In this document: positions 16,740-24,185 of the stretch, in pieces
Layout: the number at the start of each line of letters is the position of its first letter
Numbering within the stretch: position 1 is the stretch's first letter
Assembly: GCA_016711045.1 (NCBI GenBank)
Contig: JADJTT010000006.1
Coordinates: 248,001-312,000, forward strand
DNA: 64,000 nucleotides
Direction of reading: 5' to 3'
Origin: Saprospirales bacterium
GTDB taxonomy: Bacteria; Bacteroidota; Bacteroidia; Chitinophagales; Saprospiraceae
Notes under the pieces: generated by a model
Told to the model about the DNA's origin: nothing
Seen by the model: the letters and a program-made list of their open reading frames with translations, nothing else
Databases searched by the model: none
Position numbers and translations under genes: made by a program

Positions 16740-17644
16740 CAGAAAGAAGGTTTAACGACTTGAAATACGCGGGAAAGGTTGAAACCAAACTGAATATCGC
16801 CCTTGAGCCAGGATCCGTTGTCGTCGGTGATAAAAGCGCGTTCGTTCATGCCTACCGCGTTGGAAAAATGGAGCTGGAATACGTGGCCCCCGGTTTCTAT
16901 GTCAACCCCGAGGGTGAGCGGGTTGAATACCGGATCGTTCGGAAAACGGTTGATGGCATAGTAGTAGTCCCATACCAGCGCAGCCCGCTTGGAAAACTTA
17001 TAGCGGCCTCCCAGTCCAACAGCGTAGAGCTCGCTGGGAATCAGCCGGTTCTGCACGATATTCCGGTGCACCATCGTCGGAGAAAGCTGGAGGGTGAACC
17101 GTTCGCTGAACTTGCGCCCCACGATAACCTGATGGTAGTACGCCAATCTGCGCCGGAAAAGGGGCTCTACCTCCGGATTGCCGACAGGGTCTTTCAATCC
17201 GTTAACGGTCATTCCACTTACCCAAAGCAGGGAGATAGGCATGGTTTTCTTTCCGGTCGATTGCCAGAGGATGCGGTATTTAACGAACCCGTCTATTTCC
17301 TTTTTATTCGTGCTGCGGCCAACACCGACCATCAGGTTTGGCGTGACGCCGTAGTCGAAGGCCAGGCGCATAGAAGCGTTGTCGAGCCCGAATAGCTGGT
17401 AGGCGCCCAGGCTGAACTTGCCAAAGCGGTGCAGAATGCGAAAATCCAGGACGCCGGCGCCCAGCATTTCCATACTGGCTCCATTGACCACCCGGGTAGA
17501 TTTAAAGGCGTTGGTGACGTGCTCCGTGGTTTCTTCCTCGCCGCCCAATAGATCGAGGAGGGAAGGCTCCTCCTGGGCCTGGGCCATCGAAGCAGCCAGG
17601 CACAGGAAAAGGACCCACATGTGATTTTTTAAAAAAGAGACCAT
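16739..17644 (-). CDS. DUF5777 family outer-membrane beta-barrel protein
   Basis: The 301-residue secreted protein has a signal peptide (about residues 1-23, ending AQAQ), then the DUF5777-like segment TEHVTNAFKSTRVVNG. A barrel of amphipathic strands follows, ending in the aromatic strand GFNLSRVFQVVKPSF. The family is typical of Bacteroidota and is often next to YceI and cytochrome-like proteins, as here. It starts one base from the YceI stop codon and overlaps the OB-fold gene. It is inferred to be the outer-membrane component of the redox cluster, perhaps a pore for its substrate. The biochemical role is not established. Confidence 0.85.
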   Translation of the reverse strand: MVSFLKNHMWVLFLCLAASMAQAQEEPSLLDLLGGEEETTEHVTNAFKSTRVVNGASMEMLGAGVLDFRILHRFGKFSLGAYQLFGLDNASMRLAFDYGVTPNLMVGVGRSTNKKEIDGFVKYRILWQSTGKKTMPISLLWVSGMTVNGLKDPVGNPEVEPLFRRRLAYYHQVIVGRKFSERFTLQLSPTMVHRNIVQNRLIPSELYAVGLGGRYKFSKRAALVWDYYYAINRFPNDPVFNPLTLGVDIETGGHVFQLHFSNAVGMNERAFITDDNGSWLKGDIQFGFNLSRVFQVVKPSF

Positions 17645-17645
17645 G

Positions 17646-18215
17646 CTATTTTGCCAGTTTACTGAGTGAGGTATTGACGTTTATTTTTACTTCTTTGGAG
17701 ACTTTATTGCCCACCAGCGCGGGGATCTCAATGTCGTAGTCGCTGACCAATACGATAAAATCTGAGGAGGCTGTAATAGCGCCCTTGGCTATCGTAAGGG
17801 TGCCTTTCGCTGCCAGGTCTTTCGTTACCCCGTGCAACGTCATTTTCCCGGTAACGGAAATGGGATAGGTCCCGTCTTTTTCCCACCTGATGGCTTCCGG
17901 ATTTTCGATCATCCCTTTGAAGGAAGCTTTCGGAAATTTGCTGCTTTCGACGTAGTTTTCATTGAAGTGCTCCTGCATGAGCGCATTCTTGAACTGGAAA
18001 CTTTTCATCAATACAGCCCATTCCATCTGCCCGGTGGAGGCATCGATCACACAGGTAGCGGTATTCGTTTTGGCGCGGATCTCTTCGACGTCGTCCAGGG
18101 CTCCTTCGGCATTAAAAGTAATGGCAGCCGATTTGGTGAAGTAGCGGTCCTGGGCAATTGCCTGGTGTACAAACAGATTGGCCAGCAGAAGAATTGAAAT
18201 GATTATGGTTTTCAT
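17646..18215 (-). CDS. YceI family periplasmic lipocalin-like protein
   Basis: YceI proteins are periplasmic beta-barrels that bind isoprenoid or other hydrophobic molecules, sometimes quinones. The 189-residue product has a signal peptide (MKTIIISILLLANLFVHQAIAQ). Family segments include SAAITFNAEGALDDVE, FPKASFKGMIENPE and TGKMTLHGVTKDL. It lies in the middle of the five-gene periplasmic operon, 22 bp after the first dihaem lipoprotein and directly before DUF5777. A lipocalin-like carrier between two cytochromes would fit delivery or handling of a lipophilic electron carrier, but that is inference. Confidence 0.9.
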   Translation of the reverse strand: MKTIIISILLLANLFVHQAIAQDRYFTKSAAITFNAEGALDDVEEIRAKTNTATCVIDASTGQMEWAVLMKSFQFKNALMQEHFNENYVESSKFPKASFKGMIENPEAIRWEKDGTYPISVTGKMTLHGVTKDLAAKGTLTIAKGAITASSDFIVLVSDYDIEIPALVGNKVSKEVKINVNTSLSKLAK

Positions 18216-18237
18216 TAAAATATTTTTTTTAGAAAAA

Positions 18238-18900
18238 TTAATTGTTTGGCGTGCCTGCATTTACCCAGGCCTGTATCTTGGCGATTTGGCAAGCTGGAAG
18301 TTTACTGCCTCCATCTGGCATGGGCTTATAGCCGGAAGCGTAGGTGATGCTCCCCACTAAGCCTTTGTTGTCGGCAGATATTTTTACGGAATTATAGGTA
18401 GTGAGATCCAGGCTTCCAGAGGGGGCGCTGCCGGAGTGGCACCCGTTGCAGTAGGCTCCCAGGATGGGGAGAATATCCGTGGTAAAAGAAATATTGGTCG
18501 TATCACAAGCAGTGGCGGTGCAAACGGTATTGTGCGCTCCCTGGTCGATCCAGAGCGCGATATTGGTGACCTGCTCGGAGGAAAGCCGGTTGTGCGGGGG
18601 AGGGGGCATGGAATTTTCCCCAAAAGAAGTGGCAATAGATTGGTAAATCGTACTGCCCTTATAGTTGCCGGGTATGATACCACGTTTGATGATGGATTCA
18701 TAGGAGGAAAGGTCATAACCTTCTTTCTTTTCAATGCTGTTATGGCAACCGCTTTGAGTACAGTTGCTCACAAAAACGGGCAGTACATCCCGCTCAAAAC
18801 ATACTCCGTTAATGTCTTCGATATATTCTTTGGTACAGCTGGGCACGGAAAGTAAAATACCTATCAATAGAAGGATTGACGGTAAGGCCAGTAGTTTCAT
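18238..18900 (-). CDS. Dihaem c-type cytochrome-like lipoprotein (first gene of redox operon)
   Basis: The ATG at 18900 begins a lipoprotein signal peptide (MKLLALPSILLLIGILLSVP, then SC). The long upstream open frame has no homology-like content and was rejected. The motifs are CX4CH (NCTQSGCHN) and CX2CH (YCNGCHS). Met-rich segments NSMPPPPHN and KPMPDGGSKLP follow at equivalent spacing to the paralogue at 15526-16278. The two proteins therefore arose by duplication, and each is kept at one end of the operon. It is likely a periplasmic or surface electron-transfer lipoprotein. The 170-bp region upstream (18901-19070) is AT-rich and should hold the operon promoter, but no clear box was identified. 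Confidence 0.83.
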   Translation of the reverse strand: MKLLALPSILLLIGILLSVPSCTKEYIEDINGVCFERDVLPVFVSNCTQSGCHNSIEKKEGYDLSSYESIIKRGIIPGNYKGSTIYQSIATSFGENSMPPPPHNRLSSEQVTNIALWIDQGAHNTVCTATACDTTNISFTTDILPILGAYCNGCHSGSAPSGSLDLTTYNSVKISADNKGLVGSITYASGYKPMPDGGSKLPACQIAKIQAWVNAGTPNN

Positions 18901-19070
18901 TTTCGGAAAGTTTTTAGTCGTTTGGTGATTCTTATATGCACATGTAAATAACGAACGATTTGTTCGAAAGAAAAATTTGAATGCCCCGTTTTTACCGAAC
19001 GGGAATTCTTTTGGTCTCAACGGGAAAATGGATGAAAAAAAAGCGCCCCATAATAATGGTGCAAGGAAGG

Positions 19071-19421
19071 CTATGAGGGTTGCATGTCCTGCCAAAGATA
19101 AATAAAAGTTCCTGCAAAATAGGCCACTACATCCCATCTATCTGCGGTAGATCCGGAGGAAATTCGTGGAAACACCCATTCAGAAACAACGGAAAGGAGC
19201 GCGGTCACCAAAAAGGCATCCAGGAGGGTGTGTTTTTCCCTTCCCCAGAGCCAGCGTTGCTCGACCTGGAAGCCAGGGAGTAACAGCGGCATACACAGCA
19301 GGTTGTCGAGATAGTTGTCTGCAAAGGGGATAGAAAGGCCCCACACTTTCTGACCGAGTTGGTGCAGCACAAACAGGACCGCAGCGATAAGCGGAACAGG
19401 ACGGAAGTAGGCTGCTTTCAT
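19071..19421 (-). CDS. Small VanZ-like/unknown membrane protein
   Basis: The 116-residue protein has three to four hydrophobic segments (PVPLIAAVLFVLHQLG, LCMPLLLPG, LDAFLVTALLSVVSEWVFP, VVAYFAGTFIYLWQ). The pattern SEWVFP, then DRWDVVAYFAGT, resembles small VanZ-like or so-called Mg-citrate transporter-like Bacteroidota proteins. That annotation is weak and no transport role should be assumed. It starts 11 bp after the stop of the next small membrane protein gene and is co-directional with the glycyl-radical enzyme genes, possibly at the tail of that transcript. Confidence 0.6.
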   Translation of the reverse strand: MKAAYFRPVPLIAAVLFVLHQLGQKVWGLSIPFADNYLDNLLCMPLLLPGFQVEQRWLWGREKHTLLDAFLVTALLSVVSEWVFPRISSGSTADRWDVVAYFAGTFIYLWQDMQPS

Positions 19422-19432
19422 GAAAGAGGGGA

Positions 19433-19639
19433 TTAAAAAACAGCGATAAAGGCAATAAATAGCCCGATGAACAGAAAGGGAGAAAGCAGGATCATAAGGA
19501 TTATGCCAAGCACACGGAGGGTCATCTTGCCTGCAGCTACCAGCCGGCTGTCGCTTTCCTGGATGGTTAAAAAGCGATCGAATTGCTGGTAGGATTCCCG
19601 GGCGTTTTCCACCAGTTGCTTTTGGGGTGACGGGTCCAT
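19433..19639 (-). CDS. Small single-TM hypothetical protein
   Basis: The 68-residue product is MDPSPQKQLVENARESYQQF followed by a charged segment and a C-terminal hydrophobic hairpin (LGIILMILLSPFLFIGLFIA). I do not recognise the family. The ATG at 19639 is preferred over an upstream start that would read through the probable leader. The gene lies between the activase and the VanZ-like gene on the same strand, with an 11-bp gap to the latter. The hydrophobic C terminus argues that it is real rather than a chance frame. Confidence 0.5.
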   Translation of the reverse strand: MDPSPQKQLVENARESYQQFDRFLTIQESDSRLVAAGKMTLRVLGIILMILLSPFLFIGLFIAFIAVF

Positions 19640-19697
19640 AGTTGTAGTTGTTTTTTGGTGGGATAAAAGTAGGAGAATTCTACGCAAATCCCCCTAT

Positions 19698-20606
19698 TTA
19701 CCCGCCTATAATGGCCTGCAGCCCCTTTTCTTCGAAGATCGCTACGATGCGCTGCTGCTCCGATTCGTCCGGTTTTTCCATACCCTCTGGACTGTATAGC
19801 TGGCCCAGTTTTTCGTGCTTTCTACTGGCAATAGGGTGGTAGGGTAGCAGGTTGACGACCCTTTTTTCACCAGGCAAACGGGCGATAAAATCAGCTGTTT
19901 GACGAATGTTTTCGGCATCGCTATTCACCCCTTTGATCAACGGGATACGGATCTGAATGGGGACCCCGGTTTCTGCCAATACTTCCAGGTTTTTGAGAAT
20001 TTTTTCATTGTCTACCCCGGTCCACTTTTTGTGCTTCACCGGATCCATCAGCTTGAGATCGAACAGGAACAGGTCTGTGCGTTTGGCCACTTCCAACAGG
20101 ATCCCTGTTTTTGAAAATCCGGCAGTATCGACCGTGCGGTGGATACCTCTTTTTCCACATGCATCCAGCACTTCTACCAGAAATTTGTAGTGCATCAGGG
20201 GTTCCCCACCGGAAAAGGTGACGCCGCCCCCCGATTGATCAAAAAAGATCGTTTCCCGCTCGATTATCTTCATCAGGCCTTCCACCGTCTCTTCGTGACC
20301 GGACAACTCAATGGCTTTGGTCGGGCAAGCTCGGGCGCATGCGCCGCACAACTGGCAGGCGTCCATGTCGGTAACGATGCCATTAGGGGTTAACGTCAGG
20401 GCCTGGTGGGGACAGGCTCGGACACAGTCCTGCGCGCCGATGCATTTATTGGCGGAATACATTTTCTGCACCCGGCTGGATTGGCTCTCCGGGTTGTGGC
20501 ACCAGGCACAGGAAAGGGGACAACCCTTGAAGAAGATCGTCATCCGTATGCCGGGTCCGTCATGGATGGCGTACCGTTTGATGTCGAAAATCAGTCCGGT
20601 GCGCAT
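19698..20606 (-). CDS. Glycyl-radical enzyme activating protein (radical SAM)
   Basis: This enzyme uses S-adenosylmethionine and a [4Fe-4S] cluster to place the glycyl radical on its partner. The 302-residue protein has the radical SAM motif CPLSCAWC (CxxxCxxC) near residues 29-36. An inserted bacterioferredoxin-like region follows with two further cluster motifs (CIGAQDCVRACP and CQLCGACARACP), typical of the hydroxyproline, choline and glycerol dehydratase activases rather than the short PFL activase. SGGEPLMH is the SAM-binding GGE motif. Its start codon directly abuts the stop of the glycyl-radical enzyme gene, so the pair is one translational unit and the partner assignment is firm. Confidence 0.93.
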   Translation of the reverse strand: MRTGLIFDIKRYAIHDGPGIRMTIFFKGCPLSCAWCHNPESQSSRVQKMYSANKCIGAQDCVRACPHQALTLTPNGIVTDMDACQLCGACARACPTKAIELSGHEETVEGLMKIIERETIFFDQSGGGVTFSGGEPLMHYKFLVEVLDACGKRGIHRTVDTAGFSKTGILLEVAKRTDLFLFDLKLMDPVKHKKWTGVDNEKILKNLEVLAETGVPIQIRIPLIKGVNSDAENIRQTADFIARLPGEKRVVNLLPYHPIASRKHEKLGQLYSPEGMEKPDESEQQRIVAIFEEKGLQAIIGG

Positions 20607-23069
20607 TCAAAAGGATTCATTCTCGGTGCGGTCAATAATCTCCTGCTGCAAATCTTCATTCATATCGTTGAAATAGTCGCTGTAGCCGGCCATGCGCACC
20701 ATGAGGTCTTTGTAATCTTCGGGGCAGGCCTGTGCAGCGCGCAGGGTAGCAGTATCTACGACATTGAACTGGATGTGATGCCCTCCAAGGGTAAAGTAGG
20801 TGCGGATCAGACTGGCCAATTTGGAAATGTCGGGGTCCCGTTGAAGCAGGCTGGGTAAAAATCGCTGGTTGAGCAAGGTACCTCCCGATCGAACCTGGTC
20901 GATTTTGGTCAGCGATTTCAACACGGCTGATGGACCATGGGTATCTGCGCCATGGGAGGGGGAGGTGCCGTCGGAAATGGATTTTCCTGCCAACCGGCCA
21001 TTGGGCGTAGCGCCTGTCACTTTTCCAAAGTAGACATGGCAGGTGGTGGAGAGCATATTCAAATGGTATTTTCCGCCTGTCTTGATATTGGGCTTCCCGT
21101 CGATGGCGTCGAGGAGGTCTTCATAGATCCGTTTGGCAATGTCGTCGGCATACGCATCGTCATTCCCAAAGAAGGGCGTATTGTTCCGGATGCGCTGCCG
21201 CAGGGATTCTTTTCCTTCAAAGTTATGGGCCAACGCATCCAACAGCACCTCCATGGAGCAGGTCTTTTCTTCGAAAACATGCTTCTTCAGCGCCGCTAAG
21301 CTATCGGTGATGGTGCCCAATCCGGTGCATTGGATATAGCTCGTGTTGTAGCGTGGCCCTTCGTCGTAGTAGTCTCTTCCCTTGGCGATACAGTCGTCGA
21401 TGACCACGGAGAGAAAGGGTGCCGGGGCATATTTGGCAAACATCTTGTCGATGTAATTGCTCACCTGGATCTTTTGGTCGATGACGAAATTCAGTTGCTT
21501 GCGGAAAGCGGAATAGAGCGCTTCGAAGGTCTGAAACCCGCATGGGTCGCCTGTGGCTATTCCAGCCACCTTGCCCGTCAGGGGATCGATCCCATTGTGG
21601 AGGGTGACCTCCAGGATCTTGGGCACATTCAGGTAGCCGGTAAGTAGGAAGGCTTCTTTCCCGAATGCGCCTACTTCGATACAGCCGCTGCAGCCGCCTT
21701 CACGCGCATCTTGCAGGGTTTTTCCCTGCCGCAAGAGCTCGAGCACATAGATGTCGGGATTGAACACAGATGGAAATCCATGCCCTTGGCGGATGACCTT
21801 GCAGGCGGTATGCAAAAACCGGTTGGGTGTTTTGGAGCTGATGTGCACGGAGTTGCCGGGCTGGAGAATATGCAACTCTTCGGCTACCTCCAGCAGGAGA
21901 TAGGACACTCCGCTGACGCCATCCGCTCCGTCAGCCGTAATGCCTCCGATATTGATGTTGGTGAAGTCGTTGTAGGTGCCGCTTTCCCTGGCGGTGATGC
22001 CCACTTTGGGCGGCGCAGGGTGGTTGTTCACTTTTATCCAAAAACAACTCAGCAACTCCTTGGCTTCGTCTCTTGTGAGCGCGCCTTCCGCCATTTCTTT
22101 CTCGAAAAAAGGAGCCAGGTGTTGATCGAAATGGCCGGGGTTCATGGCATCCCAACCATTGAGTTCGGTGATGGTGCCGAGGTGTACAAACCAGTACATC
22201 TGAATAGCTTCCCAAAAAGTACGGGGTGCATGGGCCGGTACCCAACGGCAGACGGTCGCTATTTTTCTCAATTCCTGCACCCGGTCAGGATTCTTCTCTT
22301 CTTCCGCCATCTTTTCTGCGAGATCGGCATGGCGCTCGGCAAAGAGGATGGCCGCGTCGCAGGAAAGGACCATGGCTTTCAACTGATCGGCCTTGTCGGT
22401 GGCTTCCGGATCATTCAGGTAGTCGAGCCGGGCAAGGTGGTCGGCGATCTCTTGCTTGAAATCGAGCAGTCCTTTTTGGTAGATCTTGCCGTCCAGTGCG
22501 GTATGTCCAGGCGCTCGTTGCTCCATGAATTCGGTAAACAGTCCCGCCTCGTAGGCGGCTTTCCACGCAGAAGGAACGTGCTGAAAAATGCGCTCCCGCT
22601 GGGTTCTCCCTTTCCAAAAGGGAATGACCTCCCTGGCGTAGGTGTCAATATCTTCTTGACAGATCGCATATCGCTGTTGTTCCCTGGAGCGCAGCACGTG
22701 AAAATCCTCCACAGAATGGCAGGTGAGTTCAGGGAAAGTGGGGACTGCTTTGGGCGTTGGTCCTCTTTCCCCGACTATGAGCTCGTCTGCGCCGATGTAG
22801 ATCGTTTTATTCTTGCAAATCTCCAGAAAAGTGCGCGCACGCATTTCGGGAACGGAGTACTTCCCGAGGTTTTCCTTATAGAATTCCGTTTCGATCAACG
22901 CCCGTTCGATCGACAGGCTCGGCTCCGTTTCCACGCTGAGCTTGCGCAGTCGTTGAATGCGGAGATTCATCCCCGGACCGATCCCGTTTTTGCGAAGCGG
23001 ATAAAAGTTACCTTCGGTGCCTCCTGCACGGGCAGGGGGTTTGTGTTCAGTGGTCAGGGGAGTTTCCAT
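20607..23069 (-). CDS. Glycyl-radical enzyme, resembles trans-4-hydroxy-L-proline dehydratase (HypD-like)
   Basis: The 820-residue product belongs to the pyruvate formate-lyase superfamily. The active-site cysteine is Cys463 (GGCSGCIEVG), and the radical-bearing glycine is Gly795 (VRMAGYSDYFN) near the C terminus. Several segments match my memory of hydroxyproline dehydratase: TEFMEQRAPGHT, TELNGWDAMNPG, NNHPAPPKVGIT, YNDFTNINIGG, CIE with the following LLTGY, and the STTCHVYFG stretch. PFL would have adjacent catalytic cysteines, and only one plausible thiyl Cys is present here. HypD converts hydroxyproline to pyrroline-5-carboxylate. Glycerol or propanediol dehydratase remains possible. The N-terminal 30-odd residues before MNLRIQRLRKL are extra. 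The gene starts 10 bp after the adenine deaminase-like stop. Confidence 0.75.
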   Translation of the reverse strand: METPLTTEHKPPARAGGTEGNFYPLRKNGIGPGMNLRIQRLRKLSVETEPSLSIERALIETEFYKENLGKYSVPEMRARTFLEICKNKTIYIGADELIVGERGPTPKAVPTFPELTCHSVEDFHVLRSREQQRYAICQEDIDTYAREVIPFWKGRTQRERIFQHVPSAWKAAYEAGLFTEFMEQRAPGHTALDGKIYQKGLLDFKQEIADHLARLDYLNDPEATDKADQLKAMVLSCDAAILFAERHADLAEKMAEEEKNPDRVQELRKIATVCRWVPAHAPRTFWEAIQMYWFVHLGTITELNGWDAMNPGHFDQHLAPFFEKEMAEGALTRDEAKELLSCFWIKVNNHPAPPKVGITARESGTYNDFTNINIGGITADGADGVSGVSYLLLEVAEELHILQPGNSVHISSKTPNRFLHTACKVIRQGHGFPSVFNPDIYVLELLRQGKTLQDAREGGCSGCIEVGAFGKEAFLLTGYLNVPKILEVTLHNGIDPLTGKVAGIATGDPCGFQTFEALYSAFRKQLNFVIDQKIQVSNYIDKMFAKYAPAPFLSVVIDDCIAKGRDYYDEGPRYNTSYIQCTGLGTITDSLAALKKHVFEEKTCSMEVLLDALAHNFEGKESLRQRIRNNTPFFGNDDAYADDIAKRIYEDLLDAIDGKPNIKTGGKYHLNMLSTTCHVYFGKVTGATPNGRLAGKSISDGTSPSHGADTHGPSAVLKSLTKIDQVRSGGTLLNQRFLPSLLQRDPDISKLASLIRTYFTLGGHHIQFNVVDTATLRAAQACPEDYKDLMVRMAGYSDYFNDMNEDLQQEIIDRTENESF

Positions 23070-23079
23070 GACAAACAGG

Positions 23080-24102
23080 CTATATAGTGAAAGACGCGCA
23101 ATATGCATCTACCTTGGCAATCATTCGGTCCTTCTCTTCCTCCGACAAAAAACTGGCGCGGAAGGAGTTTTTGGCCAACTGGGCTAAGGTCTCTTTTGAC
23201 AAATTCAAAGGCCTGGCTATGCCGAGGTAGTTTTCATTGATATACCCGCCAAAATAAGCCGGGTCGTCGGAGTTGATGGTGATCAGGAGGTCGTTGTCCA
23301 ACATTTGCTGGATGGGGTAACCGTCGAGGGTTTGAACTACTTTTAGCTCCAGGTTGGACAACGGGCAAAGAGTTAGGGCAATTTGGCGTTCCGCTAATAC
23401 CTGCACCAGCTTCTCATCGTCCAGACAACGGTTTCCGTGGTCGATTCGGGCGACGTGCAGCAGGTTCAGCGCTTCCCATATATATTCAGCGGGACCTTCC
23501 TCTCCGGCATGTGCCATTACGACAAAACCTTCCTGGCGGGCTTTTTCAAATACCCGTTCAAATTTGGATGGCGGGTGGCCCATTTCGGAAGAATCCAATC
23601 CTATTCCATAGATCCACTCTTTGAAAGGCATCGCTTCGGCGAGCGTTTGGAAAGCCGCTTCTTCCGGCAGGTGCCTCAGAAAACACATGATCAGCTTGAA
23701 GCTGATGCCCAATTGTTTTTCCCCATCCTCCAACGCCTGATGAATACCATTGATGGCGGTGGCGAATGCAATGCCCCGGTCGGTATGCGTTTGGGGATCG
23801 AAAAAGATCTCGACATGGACCACGTGCTGGGCATGCACTTTTTGCAGGTAAGCCCAGGTAAGGTCGTAGAAATCCCGCTCTTCGATCAGCACATTGGCGC
23901 CCTCGTAGTAGATGTCGAGAAACTCCTGGAGGTTGTTGAATTTGTAGGCTTCCTTCACTTCTTCCACCGAGTTGAAGCGTATTTTCCGCTTGTTGCGCCG
24001 GGCGATTTCGAACATCAGTTCCGGTTCGAACGTACCCTCGATGTGCAGGTGGAGTTCTGCCTTGGGCATTCCGGCGATGAATTTTTCGAGTGTGGGGAGC
24101 AT
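23080..24102 (-). CDS. Adenosine/adenine deaminase family protein (adenine-deaminase-like)
   Basis: This zinc-dependent purine deaminase has 340 residues. The first metal ligands are in AELHLHIEGT. The catalytic segment is MAHAGEEGPAEYIWEAL, followed by RIDHGNR and the metal-binding Asp in INSDDPAYFG. The segment GLDSSEMGHPPSKF and the EEGPAEYI loop match the adenine-specific branch of the family (adenine to hypoxanthine) better than classical adenosine deaminase. That subfamily call comes from motif memory and is not tested. It heads the transcript with the glycyl-radical enzyme and its activase. The joint placement hints at nitrogen scavenging from purines and amino acids. Confidence 0.85.
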   Translation of the reverse strand: MLPTLEKFIAGMPKAELHLHIEGTFEPELMFEIARRNKRKIRFNSVEEVKEAYKFNNLQEFLDIYYEGANVLIEERDFYDLTWAYLQKVHAQHVVHVEIFFDPQTHTDRGIAFATAINGIHQALEDGEKQLGISFKLIMCFLRHLPEEAAFQTLAEAMPFKEWIYGIGLDSSEMGHPPSKFERVFEKARQEGFVVMAHAGEEGPAEYIWEALNLLHVARIDHGNRCLDDEKLVQVLAERQIALTLCPLSNLELKVVQTLDGYPIQQMLDNDLLITINSDDPAYFGGYINENYLGIARPLNLSKETLAQLAKNSFRASFLSEEEKDRMIAKVDAYCASFTI

Positions 24103-24185
24103 GTGCCTGGGGTTTGATGGTATTCGAAAATCGGAATAAAAATACGGATTTTTAAATTAATGAACACGCTCCCCCCATTGCTTGC

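Noticed and set aside
18901..19137. N-terminal extension of the first dihaem lipoprotein
   Set aside because: The lipoprotein signal peptide begins at 18900; the upstream frame reads through the promoter region.
20607..23069. Pyruvate formate-lyase
   Set aside because: PFL has two adjacent catalytic cysteines. Here only one lies in the GCIE context, and the activase carries the extra ferredoxin-like clusters of the dehydratase group.
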